From NCBI GenBank assembly GCA_965661625.1, contig CBFIEM010000013.1:24556-88555 (forward strand): 64,000 bases of DNA. The letters are read 5' to 3'. Of this stretch, positions 33,697 to 41,915 are shown piece by piece. The notes beneath the pieces were generated by a model. It ran no database searches. It saw only the letters and a program-made list of their open reading frames with translations, and was not told the origin of the DNA. A program made the position numbers and the translations under genes. Every line of letters begins with the position of its first letter. The stretch's first letter is position 1. Origin of the DNA: GCA-2705995 sp965661625 (GTDB taxonomy: Bacteria > Bacteroidota > Bacteroidia > Flavobacteriales_G > Salibacteraceae).

Positions 33697-34595
33697 CGTT
33701 CCAAAAGTATATACATGAACAAATAGGGCGGAAATACTGTGTGCTCACATCAAGTGGGACTGCAGCTCTCGCTATTGCACTGAAAATTTCTGGCGAGCAA
33801 CAGGCGTTAATGCCTTCAAATACTTGCCATGCGGTATTGGCTGCCATCCACCTAGCTGGAATGCGACCTGTTTTTGGGGATATCGAACTGCAACGCTACC
33901 AGATGACTCCAAATACTGTTGAGTCGGAAGCACTGAATGGCGCCGTGATTGGTGTAAATGCTTTTGGAATGATGAATGATTGGAAAGGTTGGGAGAAACA
34001 AGGGGTTCCATTTCTGATTGAAGATGCATGTTTAAGCTTGGGGGCTTCTTATGAAGCTAGACCAGCAGGAAGCTTTGGTGCTTGCTCCATCTTAAGCTTT
34101 GGTTACGATAAAGGAATAGACCTCGGTGGAGGGGGAGCTCTATTAACTGATGATGAGGTCATTGCAAAGCAGGCAGAAAAGCTAGTAGACAAGAACAAGT
34201 GGTTTGGTCCAGGTAGAAACTTGGAAAATCAGCTAAATGCCAGCATAATCAAACTAGAGGAAGATCGCACCATTCGCATTCAACATGCAAAAATGCTCGA
34301 CACTATGATTGGTGAGCGGACAGGAATGACCCGCTCAGCATGGCGAGACTCGGATTTTATTTGGCGCTATACGTTTAGGTGTGAAAAGGATAGCGATGAT
34401 TTAGTGCGTAAAGCTATGCGTATAGGAGCACCAATGACACATCATTATCAACCCTTACACCACTTGCAAACAGACGTTCATTGTGCAAATGTGGAAAGGC
34501 ATGCCAAAGAAGTGGTTAATGTATTGGTAAAGCCCAGTATGACTAAAAGTTATTTTCAACAGATTGCAAACTTGATTGAAGATCATGAAGAATGA
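33693..34595 (+). CDS. DegT/DnrJ/EryC1 (ArnB-type) aminotransferase, short form
   Basis: PLP-dependent sugar aminotransferase-like protein. Seen: TSSGTAALAIALK for cofactor phosphate binding, PSNTCHAVLAAIHLAGMRPVFGDI, the cofactor-binding Asp in IEDACLSLGASY, and the PLP lysine in LSFGYDKGIDLGGGG. At 300 residues it is 60-100 shorter than most family members, and it lacks part of the central and C-terminal segment; there is no sign of a frameshift. It may make an amino or acetamido sugar for the neighbouring PseG-like protein and methyltransferases. Confidence 0.85.
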   Translation: MTFQKYIHEQIGRKYCVLTSSGTAALAIALKISGEQQALMPSNTCHAVLAAIHLAGMRPVFGDIELQRYQMTPNTVESEALNGAVIGVNAFGMMNDWKGWEKQGVPFLIEDACLSLGASYEARPAGSFGACSILSFGYDKGIDLGGGGALLTDDEVIAKQAEKLVDKNKWFGPGRNLENQLNASIIKLEEDRTIRIQHAKMLDTMIGERTGMTRSAWRDSDFIWRYTFRCEKDSDDLVRKAMRIGAPMTHHYQPLHHLQTDVHCANVERHAKEVVNVLVKPSMTKSYFQQIANLIEDHEE

Positions 34596-35196
34596 AGATT
34601 TAAAAGAGTATTACGAAAAAAGGTACGTTGTGTATGGCGACAATCCTCAAAGTTTGCAATATCCTGACCGTGATGCTCAGAATAGAAGATTTGAACTTTT
34701 ATTAAAGCCTGTATTGCCTGGCGAAAAAGTGATGGATTTAGGTTGTGGCTTAGGTGATATGATGGGGTACATTGAGGCAGGTAACCTGGACATTAATTAT
34801 GTTGGATTGGATTTTGTCGAGTCGTTTGTAAATAGTGCAAAAGCTCGATTTTCGAACACGGAACTATTTAAGCACATAGACTTGATGAAGGGGACTTTCC
34901 CTACAGATTGTGATTACGCAATAGCCTCTGGAATTTTCAATAATAAGACCTCAGACAATGATGACTTTCTATACAATACGCTAGAGAAAATGTTTGCTGC
35001 GTGTAAGAAAGGAATCTGTTTCAATGCCTTATCTACTTATGTTGAATACCACGATGATGACCTTTATTATGTTGATCCACGGGATGTCTTTGATTTCGTT
35101 AAGCGGAAATTAACTCCCAAGGTTGAACTTAAGCATGATTATGAATTAAAAGAAAATGGCTTCCCCTACGAGTTTACGATCTACGCCTACAAATGA
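34585..35196 (+). CDS. Class I SAM-dependent methyltransferase
   Basis: A 203-residue methyltransferase: EYYEKRYVVYGDNPQSLQ at the start, motif I VMDLGCGLGDMMGYI, then YVGLDFVESFVNSA and FPTDCDYAIASGIFNN. It belongs to a group that occurs in O-antigen and sugar gene clusters. ATG 34585 overlaps the DegT gene by 11 bases; a TTG three codons upstream is also in frame. It also overlaps the WbqC gene by 4 bases. Confidence 0.83.
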   Translation: MKNEDLKEYYEKRYVVYGDNPQSLQYPDRDAQNRRFELLLKPVLPGEKVMDLGCGLGDMMGYIEAGNLDINYVGLDFVESFVNSAKARFSNTELFKHIDLMKGTFPTDCDYAIASGIFNNKTSDNDDFLYNTLEKMFAACKKGICFNALSTYVEYHDDDLYYVDPRDVFDFVKRKLTPKVELKHDYELKENGFPYEFTIYAYK

Positions 35197-35933
35197 TTGA
35201 TCATTCGAAGATATGCTGCATCATGCAGCCTACTTATATGCCTTGGATTGGTTACTTTACTATGATTCACCAGGCAGATGTTTTTGTGTTTTATGATGAT
35301 GTGAAATTTGTAAAAAGTTCATGGCAGCATCGGAACTTTATCAAAGGTGAACAGGGTAAACAACTTCTTTCGGTTCCAACTCAGAAATCTCAAGGAGGGT
35401 TAATAGCAACCACCCAATTGGACGATCGTGGTTGGCGTAAGAAACACTTGCGAACTATTCAGCAAGCTTACCGCAAAGCACCTTATTTTGAAGAGGTTTT
35501 TAGCATCATATCGGCAGTACTTAACAATGAATCCCTACAAAACCTCAATAGCCTGAATACGGAGCTCATTCGGTCTTTTTGCACCTATTTGGGAATTCAT
35601 ACTCGGTTTGTCTTCGCTTCTGATTTACATATCGCAGGAAGCAGGGTAGAACGTCTGGTAACAATTACATCCTTTTTCAATGGTACCACTTACTTATCCC
35701 CAGAAGGGTCTTGGTCATATATCAATGCCGATAATCGATTCAAAGAAAGTTCAGTTAGCCTGAGGTATTTGAATTATGTGGACATTAATTATCCACAACA
35801 GCATGGAGCGTTTATTCCGTACCTCTCGATTTTAGACTTATTGATGAATTGCGGTAAACAGGGATTAGAACGTGTAAAGCACGCTTCGGGTACACCAATA
35901 ACTCATGAGGAAATAAAACTCCGTGACCACTGA
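35193..35933 (+). CDS. WbqC family protein
   Basis: A 246-residue soluble protein with the WbqC signature MQPTYMPWIGYFTMIHQADV, FYDDVKFVKSSWQHRNFI and LLSVPTQKS. Members are common in O-antigen and capsule clusters; their role is not established, though a part in modifying a sugar (together with SAM or aminotransferase proteins) is suspected. It ends 2 bases from the convergent sulfotransferase gene. Confidence 0.85.
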   Translation: MIDHSKICCIMQPTYMPWIGYFTMIHQADVFVFYDDVKFVKSSWQHRNFIKGEQGKQLLSVPTQKSQGGLIATTQLDDRGWRKKHLRTIQQAYRKAPYFEEVFSIISAVLNNESLQNLNSLNTELIRSFCTYLGIHTRFVFASDLHIAGSRVERLVTITSFFNGTTYLSPEGSWSYINADNRFKESSVSLRYLNYVDINYPQQHGAFIPYLSILDLLMNCGKQGLERVKHASGTPITHEEIKLRDH

Positions 35934-35935
35934 GT

Positions 35936-36673
35936 TTACCAACGCTTATACCAGGGTTTTGACGCAAACAATCCGGTTTGATTTTTAAGGCCGTTTAGCA
36001 GGTCGTCGAATCGATTAACAACGTAATCGTACAATGCGATGTCCAATTGATTTATTGCTTCTATTCGCGCAACAGTCTCAGAACTTAGTGCGGTTTTTTG
36101 AGCTGGATTGGTTTTGTTGGCTTGTGGAATTTCAGCTACTTTCCAGTTATAGGCTGATGCTAATAATGAAATGGTTTCAGGCATGCGCTCAAGCAATCCA
36201 ACGATATCCATGTGAGTTTGGATGTTGTATTTAGCAGTTTGTAAATCTTGCTGTTTGAGGCTTCCAAATGGTGTTTCTAGTCCTGCAATAAATCGAACTT
36301 GACCATTGTCAATGTCTGTAGAAAGCTTAGCATCAAGAAACTGGTCAAGGCTCATGGACGGATCAAATCCGCGTTCGTACAAGAAGTGATGCGGAGTGCG
36401 TTTGATGTAATTGTAATATGAAACCGTGCGATCTACAGGGTTGCGAACTACTGTAAAATAACGCGCATTAGGGATTCGTTCATGTGATCCAAATACTTCA
36501 TGGCCAGTAATCACTTTGATGCGCGATCCAACTTTAATTGTGTGTCGTTCACCTACAGCTTTTATAGCGCTTATTTGGTTGGGTTTGTACTGATTCCTGA
36601 TTATTTGTAGGAGGGATGTTCCTCCAGCTTTTGGAATGTGCATGAAAATAAGTGGATACGCGTGCTTAGCCAT
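35936..36673 (-). CDS. Sulfotransferase (family 2-like)
   Basis: A 245-residue enzyme with the PAPS-binding loop HIPKAGGTSLLQIIR at the N-terminus and the 3'-phosphate site YFTVVRNPVDRTVSYYNYI near residue 90. VITGHEVFG near 56 is also typical of the group related to heparan-sulfate 2-O-sulfotransferases. It is the last of a four-gene minus-strand operon and the second sulfotransferase of the locus. Confidence 0.88.
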   Translation of the reverse strand: MAKHAYPLIFMHIPKAGGTSLLQIIRNQYKPNQISAIKAVGERHTIKVGSRIKVITGHEVFGSHERIPNARYFTVVRNPVDRTVSYYNYIKRTPHHFLYERGFDPSMSLDQFLDAKLSTDIDNGQVRFIAGLETPFGSLKQQDLQTAKYNIQTHMDIVGLLERMPETISLLASAYNWKVAEIPQANKTNPAQKTALSSETVARIEAINQLDIALYDYVVNRFDDLLNGLKNQTGLFASKPWYKRW

Positions 36674-37445
36674 GGAGGTGTTTCAGTACTTTAGAAGGGT
36701 TTGAACTAGGCAGATGATAACGGTAGATGTGGTTTGAATGCAACGATTGACTATCATTGGCCCGATCGCCTTGAAATACCAAATATTTTCCAGCAGGTAC
36801 CTGTTGATCCATGAGTTGAGGAACGCGATGCTGCTTGCGATCAAAAGGAATGACCCAAAACCTTGAGTTATAGTTATGTGCTGCTAGCGATACGTCAGCA
36901 GCCTCAAATTCTGCAGGGAATAGATGGAAAGCAGAAGACTCTGCAACGGGGTAATGGTTTACGGAATGGTTTCCGATTTCCCATCCTGCATCCAGCAAAA
37001 TCTCGGGATCTTCCCACCCATCAAAAGGCCAATAATTATAGGCTGAAAGGGGCGCGTTAAAGTTGCCATTATCGAGCTTCTCAGTGAGTTGTTTGTGGTT
37101 AAGGCCTGATGCGGCTTGGTTATTTCGCCATGTTGGCTTTCCCTCTAACAATTGCGTTGTGTAAGATTGAACTGAAAAAATACCGCGTTCCTGTAAAAGC
37201 GGTAAAGCAAAGTTGCGAACACCAGAAAACCCGTCATCAAACCAAAGGGATAACCAATCTTTAGGTTGCTCTCCTGCATTAATTTTGGCAATTGCTTTTG
37301 TAGGTGAAATGAGTTCAAAATGTTGTTCTAGCTCCGTTAGTAAGCACTCAAACTGCTCAGGGTTTAATTGCCCTCCCAGGGGATCCGCCAGCTGACTGCT
37401 GAGCCAAGAAACATCATGAAGGGTAAGTATGCGCCAGTCATTCAT
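36666..37445 (-). CDS. Polysaccharide deacetylase (NodB-like) family protein
   Basis: A 259-residue cytosolic protein with the NodB fold: TLHDVS at the start, the metal and base Asp pair in LSLWFDDGFSGV, and the HxxxH metal pair in EIGNHSVNHYP. These are the zinc-binding residues of N-deacetylases. No signal peptide is present, so it would act on a precursor in the cytosol. It overlaps both neighbours (8 and 4 bases). Confidence 0.82.
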   Translation of the reverse strand: MNDWRILTLHDVSWLSSQLADPLGGQLNPEQFECLLTELEQHFELISPTKAIAKINAGEQPKDWLSLWFDDGFSGVRNFALPLLQERGIFSVQSYTTQLLEGKPTWRNNQAASGLNHKQLTEKLDNGNFNAPLSAYNYWPFDGWEDPEILLDAGWEIGNHSVNHYPVAESSAFHLFPAEFEAADVSLAAHNYNSRFWVIPFDRKQHRVPQLMDQQVPAGKYLVFQGDRANDSQSLHSNHIYRYHLPSSNPSKVLKHLHG

Positions 37446-37975
37446 GGCAAATAGTTAGGGTCAATTTTCAACCAATTTGAATCGGGATCTATATGGTGAC
37501 TGCACATCTCCAAGTGCTCGTAACTCATTTTGGTGTAAAGGTAATGCAAAGCAGCTAGTTCATGAGCTTTAAGGGTTTCTTGAAAATTTTTGTTGGGAGT
37601 GTACCTGGCAGTTAATTGAATTTGACCACGGCTTGATTTTACTTGAAAGTGAAGCTGAGGTGGTGTGTTGTGAAATGAAACGAGGTAATGTCCTTTTGAT
37701 ACTCCAGTAAATAATTGAATGTGCACGCCGACATTGTTATTAGTGCTCTCTGTTTTACTTGATGATATGCTCAGGTGATGCAAGGCAAGCTTAATTGAAT
37801 AAGGAGAAAACGTTGCAAATGCGCGTAGCAGATTAATGAGGCGCTGAGCAAATGAAAATTGCCATGGGTAAGATGAGGTCGTTGGTTGGATAGTGCAATT
37901 CCATGTTGGAAAGTATTTTAGCACTGCTTCTTCTGATAACGTACTAAACTTACTCACATGAATGGTAATGTTCAT
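37442..37975 (-). CDS. Unknown protein in the polysaccharide locus
   Basis: A 177-residue protein I do not recognise. No signal peptide or clear membrane helix; a short hydrophobic part lies at 45-60. There are many His, Ser and Thr residues, and the C-terminal half has LKAHELAALHYLYTKMSYEH. It overlaps the methyltransferase gene upstream and the deacetylase gene downstream by 4 bases each, so it is a real gene by context and probably works with them. Confidence 0.65.
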   Translation of the reverse strand: MNITIHVSKFSTLSEEAVLKYFPTWNCTIQPTTSSYPWQFSFAQRLINLLRAFATFSPYSIKLALHHLSISSSKTESTNNNVGVHIQLFTGVSKGHYLVSFHNTPPQLHFQVKSSRGQIQLTARYTPNKNFQETLKAHELAALHYLYTKMSYEHLEMCSHHIDPDSNWLKIDPNYLP

Positions 37976-38643
37976 TTACGGATTGCTTTAACGTAGAGGG
38001 TTTGCTCTTGATCGTTTCGATTTGGGAATTCAGAAAATGATTGTTGGAATGAGGATTCATTTTCCTCAGTAACCACAGCGAACCCGGCTTCTTGTAAGAG
38101 GGTACTTAAGAGCTCAAAATCGAATATGTTTTTTAGTTCTCCGTAGTTGTGAAACATTACATTAATAAAGTGCTGAGGCGGCAGGTTGGCCGGATATTTC
38201 CAGTCATTGAACCGTGTTTTTCTTCCTTTTATGAGTGATTCACCGCGATCATCTAAGTATGCCTGACACACTTTTCTCATGTCAGGTGTAGTGAGCCATA
38301 ATTCGCCTTCTATTTTGGTAATACGATGTAATTCACGCAATAGCATAGGTAATTCAGTGTCTACATCAAAACATCCAATGGCATGCTGCATGATAACGCA
38401 CGAATAATGCTTGTTAGGAAATGGCAAGTGAGTCGTTGCCAAGTCTGCATTGTAATCACTTCCTGTAACATCTACATTTAGCCAACCTTCAACTTTCATA
38501 AAGCCACAAGCTAAATGCAATTTATCAAAGGACAAATCCAATTTCTGGTTAGTCTTCCTGGCTTTAAACCGCAACCAGTCATAGCGCATTGCTTTGAGCG
38601 TTCTGGGAAGAAAAAGCTTGTTTAAAATATTATTGAACATCAT
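37972..38643 (-). CDS. SAM-dependent methyltransferase-like protein
   Basis: A 223-residue protein of the predicted-methyltransferase type common in glycan loci: KLHLACGFMKVEGWLNVDV as motif I, LPFPNKHYSCVIMQHAIGCF as the strand-4 region, and LRELHRITKIEGELWLTTPD. The longer frame up to 38691 would run into the divergent plus-strand gene; ATG 38643, 13 bases after a TATTTTGC box, is the better start. It is the first gene of the four-gene minus-strand operon (methyltransferase, unknown, deacetylase, sulfotransferase). Confidence 0.8.
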   Translation of the reverse strand: MMFNNILNKLFLPRTLKAMRYDWLRFKARKTNQKLDLSFDKLHLACGFMKVEGWLNVDVTGSDYNADLATTHLPFPNKHYSCVIMQHAIGCFDVDTELPMLLRELHRITKIEGELWLTTPDMRKVCQAYLDDRGESLIKGRKTRFNDWKYPANLPPQHFINVMFHNYGELKNIFDFELLSTLLQEAGFAVVTEENESSFQQSFSEFPNRNDQEQTLYVKAIRK

Positions 38644-38655
38644 GAGGATTTGTCT

Positions 38656-38674
38656 GCAAAATAGGTTTATTTTG
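38656..38674. promoter_or_regulatory. Divergent promoter boxes inside the polysaccharide locus
   Basis: Minus strand TATTTTGC at 38663-38656 and plus strand TATTTTG at 38668-38674, each one T short of the TAnnTTTG consensus, lie back to back between the divergent genes starting at 38643 and 38682. They could drive the two directions separately from the main operon. Confidence 0.3.
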
Positions 38675-38681
38675 ACCATTC

Positions 38682-40019
38682 GTGAAAACACTATTCAGTT
38701 TTTTTCAGTCGCTGAACCCTGCTAATCTGAACCGATTTATGAGCGGTCCAGAATTAGATCAAGTCAATTGGGTAAGCTCAGCTAAGGATAATATTTCATA
38801 CTTGGCGTTGACACGAGAATTTCGAAAAATTGCCGTGCGTGGTTTAGCAAATTTTAGGCACCACACGGTTATTAATGGCGAGGTGCTCTTGTTTAGCAAT
38901 ACACCAAAGCAAAGGAGTATTGCTGAGCAGCTTGAACAGCTGGTTCCAACGGATGTAAAGGTTTCCCATATTTCAGATAAAGTTCATTTTTCGGAACTCG
39001 AGCATGACTGGGGCAAGGTGGAAGCTTATGCTTGGTTATTGACACCTTGGGTTTTTCTGGTTAATTTTTGGCTCAGAGCAACAGGTAGTAAGCAGCACAT
39101 CCGGAAGCATATTTACGATCACACACGATCGGTAGGAGCATTTGTATTTTACTTCTTTTTGCTGAAGCGAAACAGAAAGGCGCTCAAGCTGGTAGCATAT
39201 TCAAACGATCATAATTATTACGCAACCTCATTTATACGAGCAGCACAAGTATTAGCTATCCCAACAGTTTTTGTTCAACACGCTCAGGTATCCGAGTATT
39301 TCCCAGCCTTGAATCACGACTTGTCCCTAATATTTGGAAAGCACTCCCTAGGTCTTTACAGTAAGCTTAATCCTGTTTCGGGAACGGTTGCTTTGGTAGG
39401 CAACCTTGCATATGACACCATTGTTAAAGTGCCTTCAAAGCACACAAAATGCCTTGGTATAGGTGTGGGAGCTACAGATAAAATTGCACGCATAGAAGCC
39501 TTTATTCAAATAGCAATTGATGCTGGTTTTGATGTGGTATTGCGACCCCATCCCGCATGCGATCTTTTGTGGTGGAAATCGTTTTGTTTATCTCATGACC
39601 TTAAATTTAGTCATAGTAGAGAATCCGACATCATTGAGTTTTTTGGAGAAGTAGAACGTGTGGTTACCAGTGAGTCTACGTTAGTTCTTGACGCTGCAAT
39701 AGCGGGAAAACTTGTAGCCATTGCAGATTTTGACTGGGGGTATGATCGGGATTATTATCATTTTGAGCGAGAAGGGTTGGTTGAGCATTATTTGGAGATT
39801 CCCACAGACTTAAAAGAATGGCTCTTGAGCTTAAATGTATCGGAAGAGTTAAACCGTATTAAGGCTGCTCTTGCCCATTATGATGCCATTTATACAAAGC
39901 GTCCAGAATTGACAACAGCTAACTGCATAGCACAACTAATGTGTAAAGCGCTGAAAGGCACTGAACACGACGGTGAGGTGAAGCGCAAGGATGGTTATGA
40001 CTTGATCGTTTTTAACTGA
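38682..40019 (+). CDS. Putative GT-B type transferase (CDP-glycerol glycerophosphotransferase/capsule synthesis-like)
   Basis: A 445-residue protein starting with GTG. The C-terminal half looks like a GT-B nucleotide-binding domain: TVFVQHAQVSEYFPAL, VLRPHPACDLLWW (the RPHP motif of capsule and teichoic-acid enzymes) and RVVTSESTLVLDAAIAGKL. This is close in kind to CDP-glycerol glycerophosphotransferases and capsule GT families. A weak hydrophobic segment near 125-145 suggests membrane contact. The exact donor is not known. It ends directly at the convergent sulfotransferase gene. Confidence 0.62.
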   Translation: MKTLFSFFQSLNPANLNRFMSGPELDQVNWVSSAKDNISYLALTREFRKIAVRGLANFRHHTVINGEVLLFSNTPKQRSIAEQLEQLVPTDVKVSHISDKVHFSELEHDWGKVEAYAWLLTPWVFLVNFWLRATGSKQHIRKHIYDHTRSVGAFVFYFFLLKRNRKALKLVAYSNDHNYYATSFIRAAQVLAIPTVFVQHAQVSEYFPALNHDLSLIFGKHSLGLYSKLNPVSGTVALVGNLAYDTIVKVPSKHTKCLGIGVGATDKIARIEAFIQIAIDAGFDVVLRPHPACDLLWWKSFCLSHDLKFSHSRESDIIEFFGEVERVVTSESTLVLDAAIAGKLVAIADFDWGYDRDYYHFEREGLVEHYLEIPTDLKEWLLSLNVSEELNRIKAALAHYDAIYTKRPELTTANCIAQLMCKALKGTEHDGEVKRKDGYDLIVFN

Positions 40020-40712
40020 TTAGTCCCAAGTAGATTCATAATCAAACAATGCGATGTCTCGGTGATGACAGTCGTAGATTAACTGACGTGTTCTGTTGGA
40101 GTAATAGTCCCTAAAATCCTTATGCTTGCTAGACTTTAAATGAGGTAACTCCAATTGGGGTAATTGGAGGTTATTAGCAACTTGTTTAAAATCGTCTTCA
40201 AGGTTTTCGAATTTACCTACAAAGTCAACGAGTAATTCGTCGTGTTCATTACACACAAAAGACTTTAAAAAGATGGGGTGCTCGTTAACGCGCCATTCAA
40301 TGTAGCGCTCGAAGCTTCCGAGCGATTTATAGAGCTCATGCTCATGATGTTGCTTGTATTGTAACACAAAATGATACAGCGATACATGCCAGTCCCAAGG
40401 GTTTCGAACGAAGGTAAACTTGTAATAGTCGCTAAAAACACGTTTGGGAATCCAATCGCGCAATTCCATTGCTTTAACATGGTGATCGTAGGAGCGATTA
40501 AATAACCAAGGGTAATATCCTACTAAGTGTTTCAGTTGAATGCCTTTTGAAGCTTCCCAGAATGATTCTGTAGAAAAAGGCCTTAACTGGTTCATCATGC
40601 TGGTTCCCGCAACCTTAAATACGTGAATAAAAATGAACTTGTGAGAATGGGATATGATCACGGTATTCGAATTTGGGTCAATGATAGGATATTCTATTGA
40701 ATTGTTTGACAT
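40020..40712 (-). CDS. Sulfotransferase (family 2-like)
   Basis: A 230-residue enzyme with a modified PAPS loop FIFIHVFKVAGTSMMNQL (usual HIPKTAGTS; here HVFKVAGTS) and the 3'-phosphate site FTFVRNPWDWHVSLYHF near 115. GKFENLEDDFKQV near 170 is typical too. This is the third sulfotransferase of the locus and stands alone on the minus strand. Confidence 0.85.
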   Translation of the reverse strand: MSNNSIEYPIIDPNSNTVIISHSHKFIFIHVFKVAGTSMMNQLRPFSTESFWEASKGIQLKHLVGYYPWLFNRSYDHHVKAMELRDWIPKRVFSDYYKFTFVRNPWDWHVSLYHFVLQYKQHHEHELYKSLGSFERYIEWRVNEHPIFLKSFVCNEHDELLVDFVGKFENLEDDFKQVANNLQLPQLELPHLKSSKHKDFRDYYSNRTRQLIYDCHHRDIALFDYESTWD

Positions 40713-40732
40713 AGCAGAAGATCAGAAGGGCC

Positions 40733-40740
40733 TATCTTTG
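40733..40740 (+). promoter_or_regulatory. -7 promoter element before the GT4 gene
   Basis: TATCTTTG, an exact TAnnTTTG match, 11 bases before the ATG at 40752. A TTTG at 40705-40708 lies 24 bases upstream, slightly farther than usual for a -33 box. It should drive the plus-strand series from 40752 onward. Confidence 0.5.
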
Positions 40741-40751
40741 TTACTTAAGCC

Positions 40752-41915
40752 ATGGCAGAATCACCCATCAAGCAAATTGTTTTTATAACCCACTATGCTA
40801 AGCTCTACGGTGCAAACAGATCTTTGATTCCACTCATTGAGCATGCTATGAATTACGGTTTTAGTCCCGTGGTTGTTTTACCCGAGCAAGGTGATCTCAC
40901 TGCATGGCTTGAACGTGAGGGTATCCCTTTTTATCAAGCGAGGATGCTTTCAGGATTTCATAAGCCAGATTATCGTGGGGGAAGGTGGTACCATCGCCTA
41001 TGGCAAGCATATCAAAGCAGCAAGTCACTAGATGCACGTCTAAGTGACGACCAGCAGGAAGCTGCAAGAATTGCAAGTGCGCTAGAACATGCCGAGTGGG
41101 TATATACCAATAGTTCGGTTGTATATTTTGGACATTGGTTGTCGCTTGCACTAAAAGCGAAACACGCATGGCACTTTAGGGAATACCCACAACTTCATTA
41201 CGGATATGTACCTGATGGAGGAGAAGGGTTGTTTTTAAATTACGTGTCAGCTTCTTCTGTACGCATTTGTGTTTCTTCATACATTCAAAAACAGCTTCTT
41301 CACGATAACGAAGGACAAGACTCGGTGGTAGTTCATAATGGTGTAGTTGATGAAGAGGATATTATGGAGTGCAATCATCCAGATTCAATATCGCGGTTCT
41401 TGGTAATAGGGAGGTTGGCAAAATCAAAAGGCTACCTCAAAATTCTCGAGGCTATTTCTACATTGAAGCAATTAAAGTTTCAGGTTCACTTTTTTGGTGA
41501 AGGAGACGCCTCGGATGTCGAACAGTTTCAAAAACGAGTGAAAGAAATGGGGCTGGAAGACCATGTTTTAAGAACACCATTCACAAGCGATATTCGAAAA
41601 ATGTATTCCCAAGGAGAGGCAGTTATTTTCTTGTCACAGGGAGAGGGCTTTGGCCGTGTTATCGCAGAGGCGATGGCATTCGGTAAATTAGTCATTGCTG
41701 CAAACGATGGTGGGCCTGCAACACTCATTGATCATGAGAGAGATGGTTTTTTGCTTAACAATCCTCATGAGGAACTTCCCGCATATATAAAGGCATGCAT
41801 TACAGGTAAGCCTGATATTGGAACTGTTTTAGCCAATGCGCGCATGAAAGCAAAACAACACTTTACTCATAACCGTTACGTAGAAGCCGTTTTTCATGAA
41901 CTCAACTCGCATTAA
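40752..41915 (+). CDS. Glycosyltransferase family 4
   Basis: A 387-residue retaining GT-B enzyme. N-terminal FITHYAKLYGANRSLIPLI is the acceptor-side glycine loop; the donor domain has FLVIGRLAKSKGYLKILEAI and the E-x7-E region GEGFGRVIAEAMAFGKLVIA. It starts a long plus-strand block of overlapping genes and has its own promoter box. The next gene begins inside its last 20 bases. Confidence 0.9.
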   Translation: MAESPIKQIVFITHYAKLYGANRSLIPLIEHAMNYGFSPVVVLPEQGDLTAWLEREGIPFYQARMLSGFHKPDYRGGRWYHRLWQAYQSSKSLDARLSDDQQEAARIASALEHAEWVYTNSSVVYFGHWLSLALKAKHAWHFREYPQLHYGYVPDGGEGLFLNYVSASSVRICVSSYIQKQLLHDNEGQDSVVVHNGVVDEEDIMECNHPDSISRFLVIGRLAKSKGYLKILEAISTLKQLKFQVHFFGEGDASDVEQFQKRVKEMGLEDHVLRTPFTSDIRKMYSQGEAVIFLSQGEGFGRVIAEAMAFGKLVIAANDGGPATLIDHERDGFLLNNPHEELPAYIKACITGKPDIGTVLANARMKAKQHFTHNRYVEAVFHELNSH

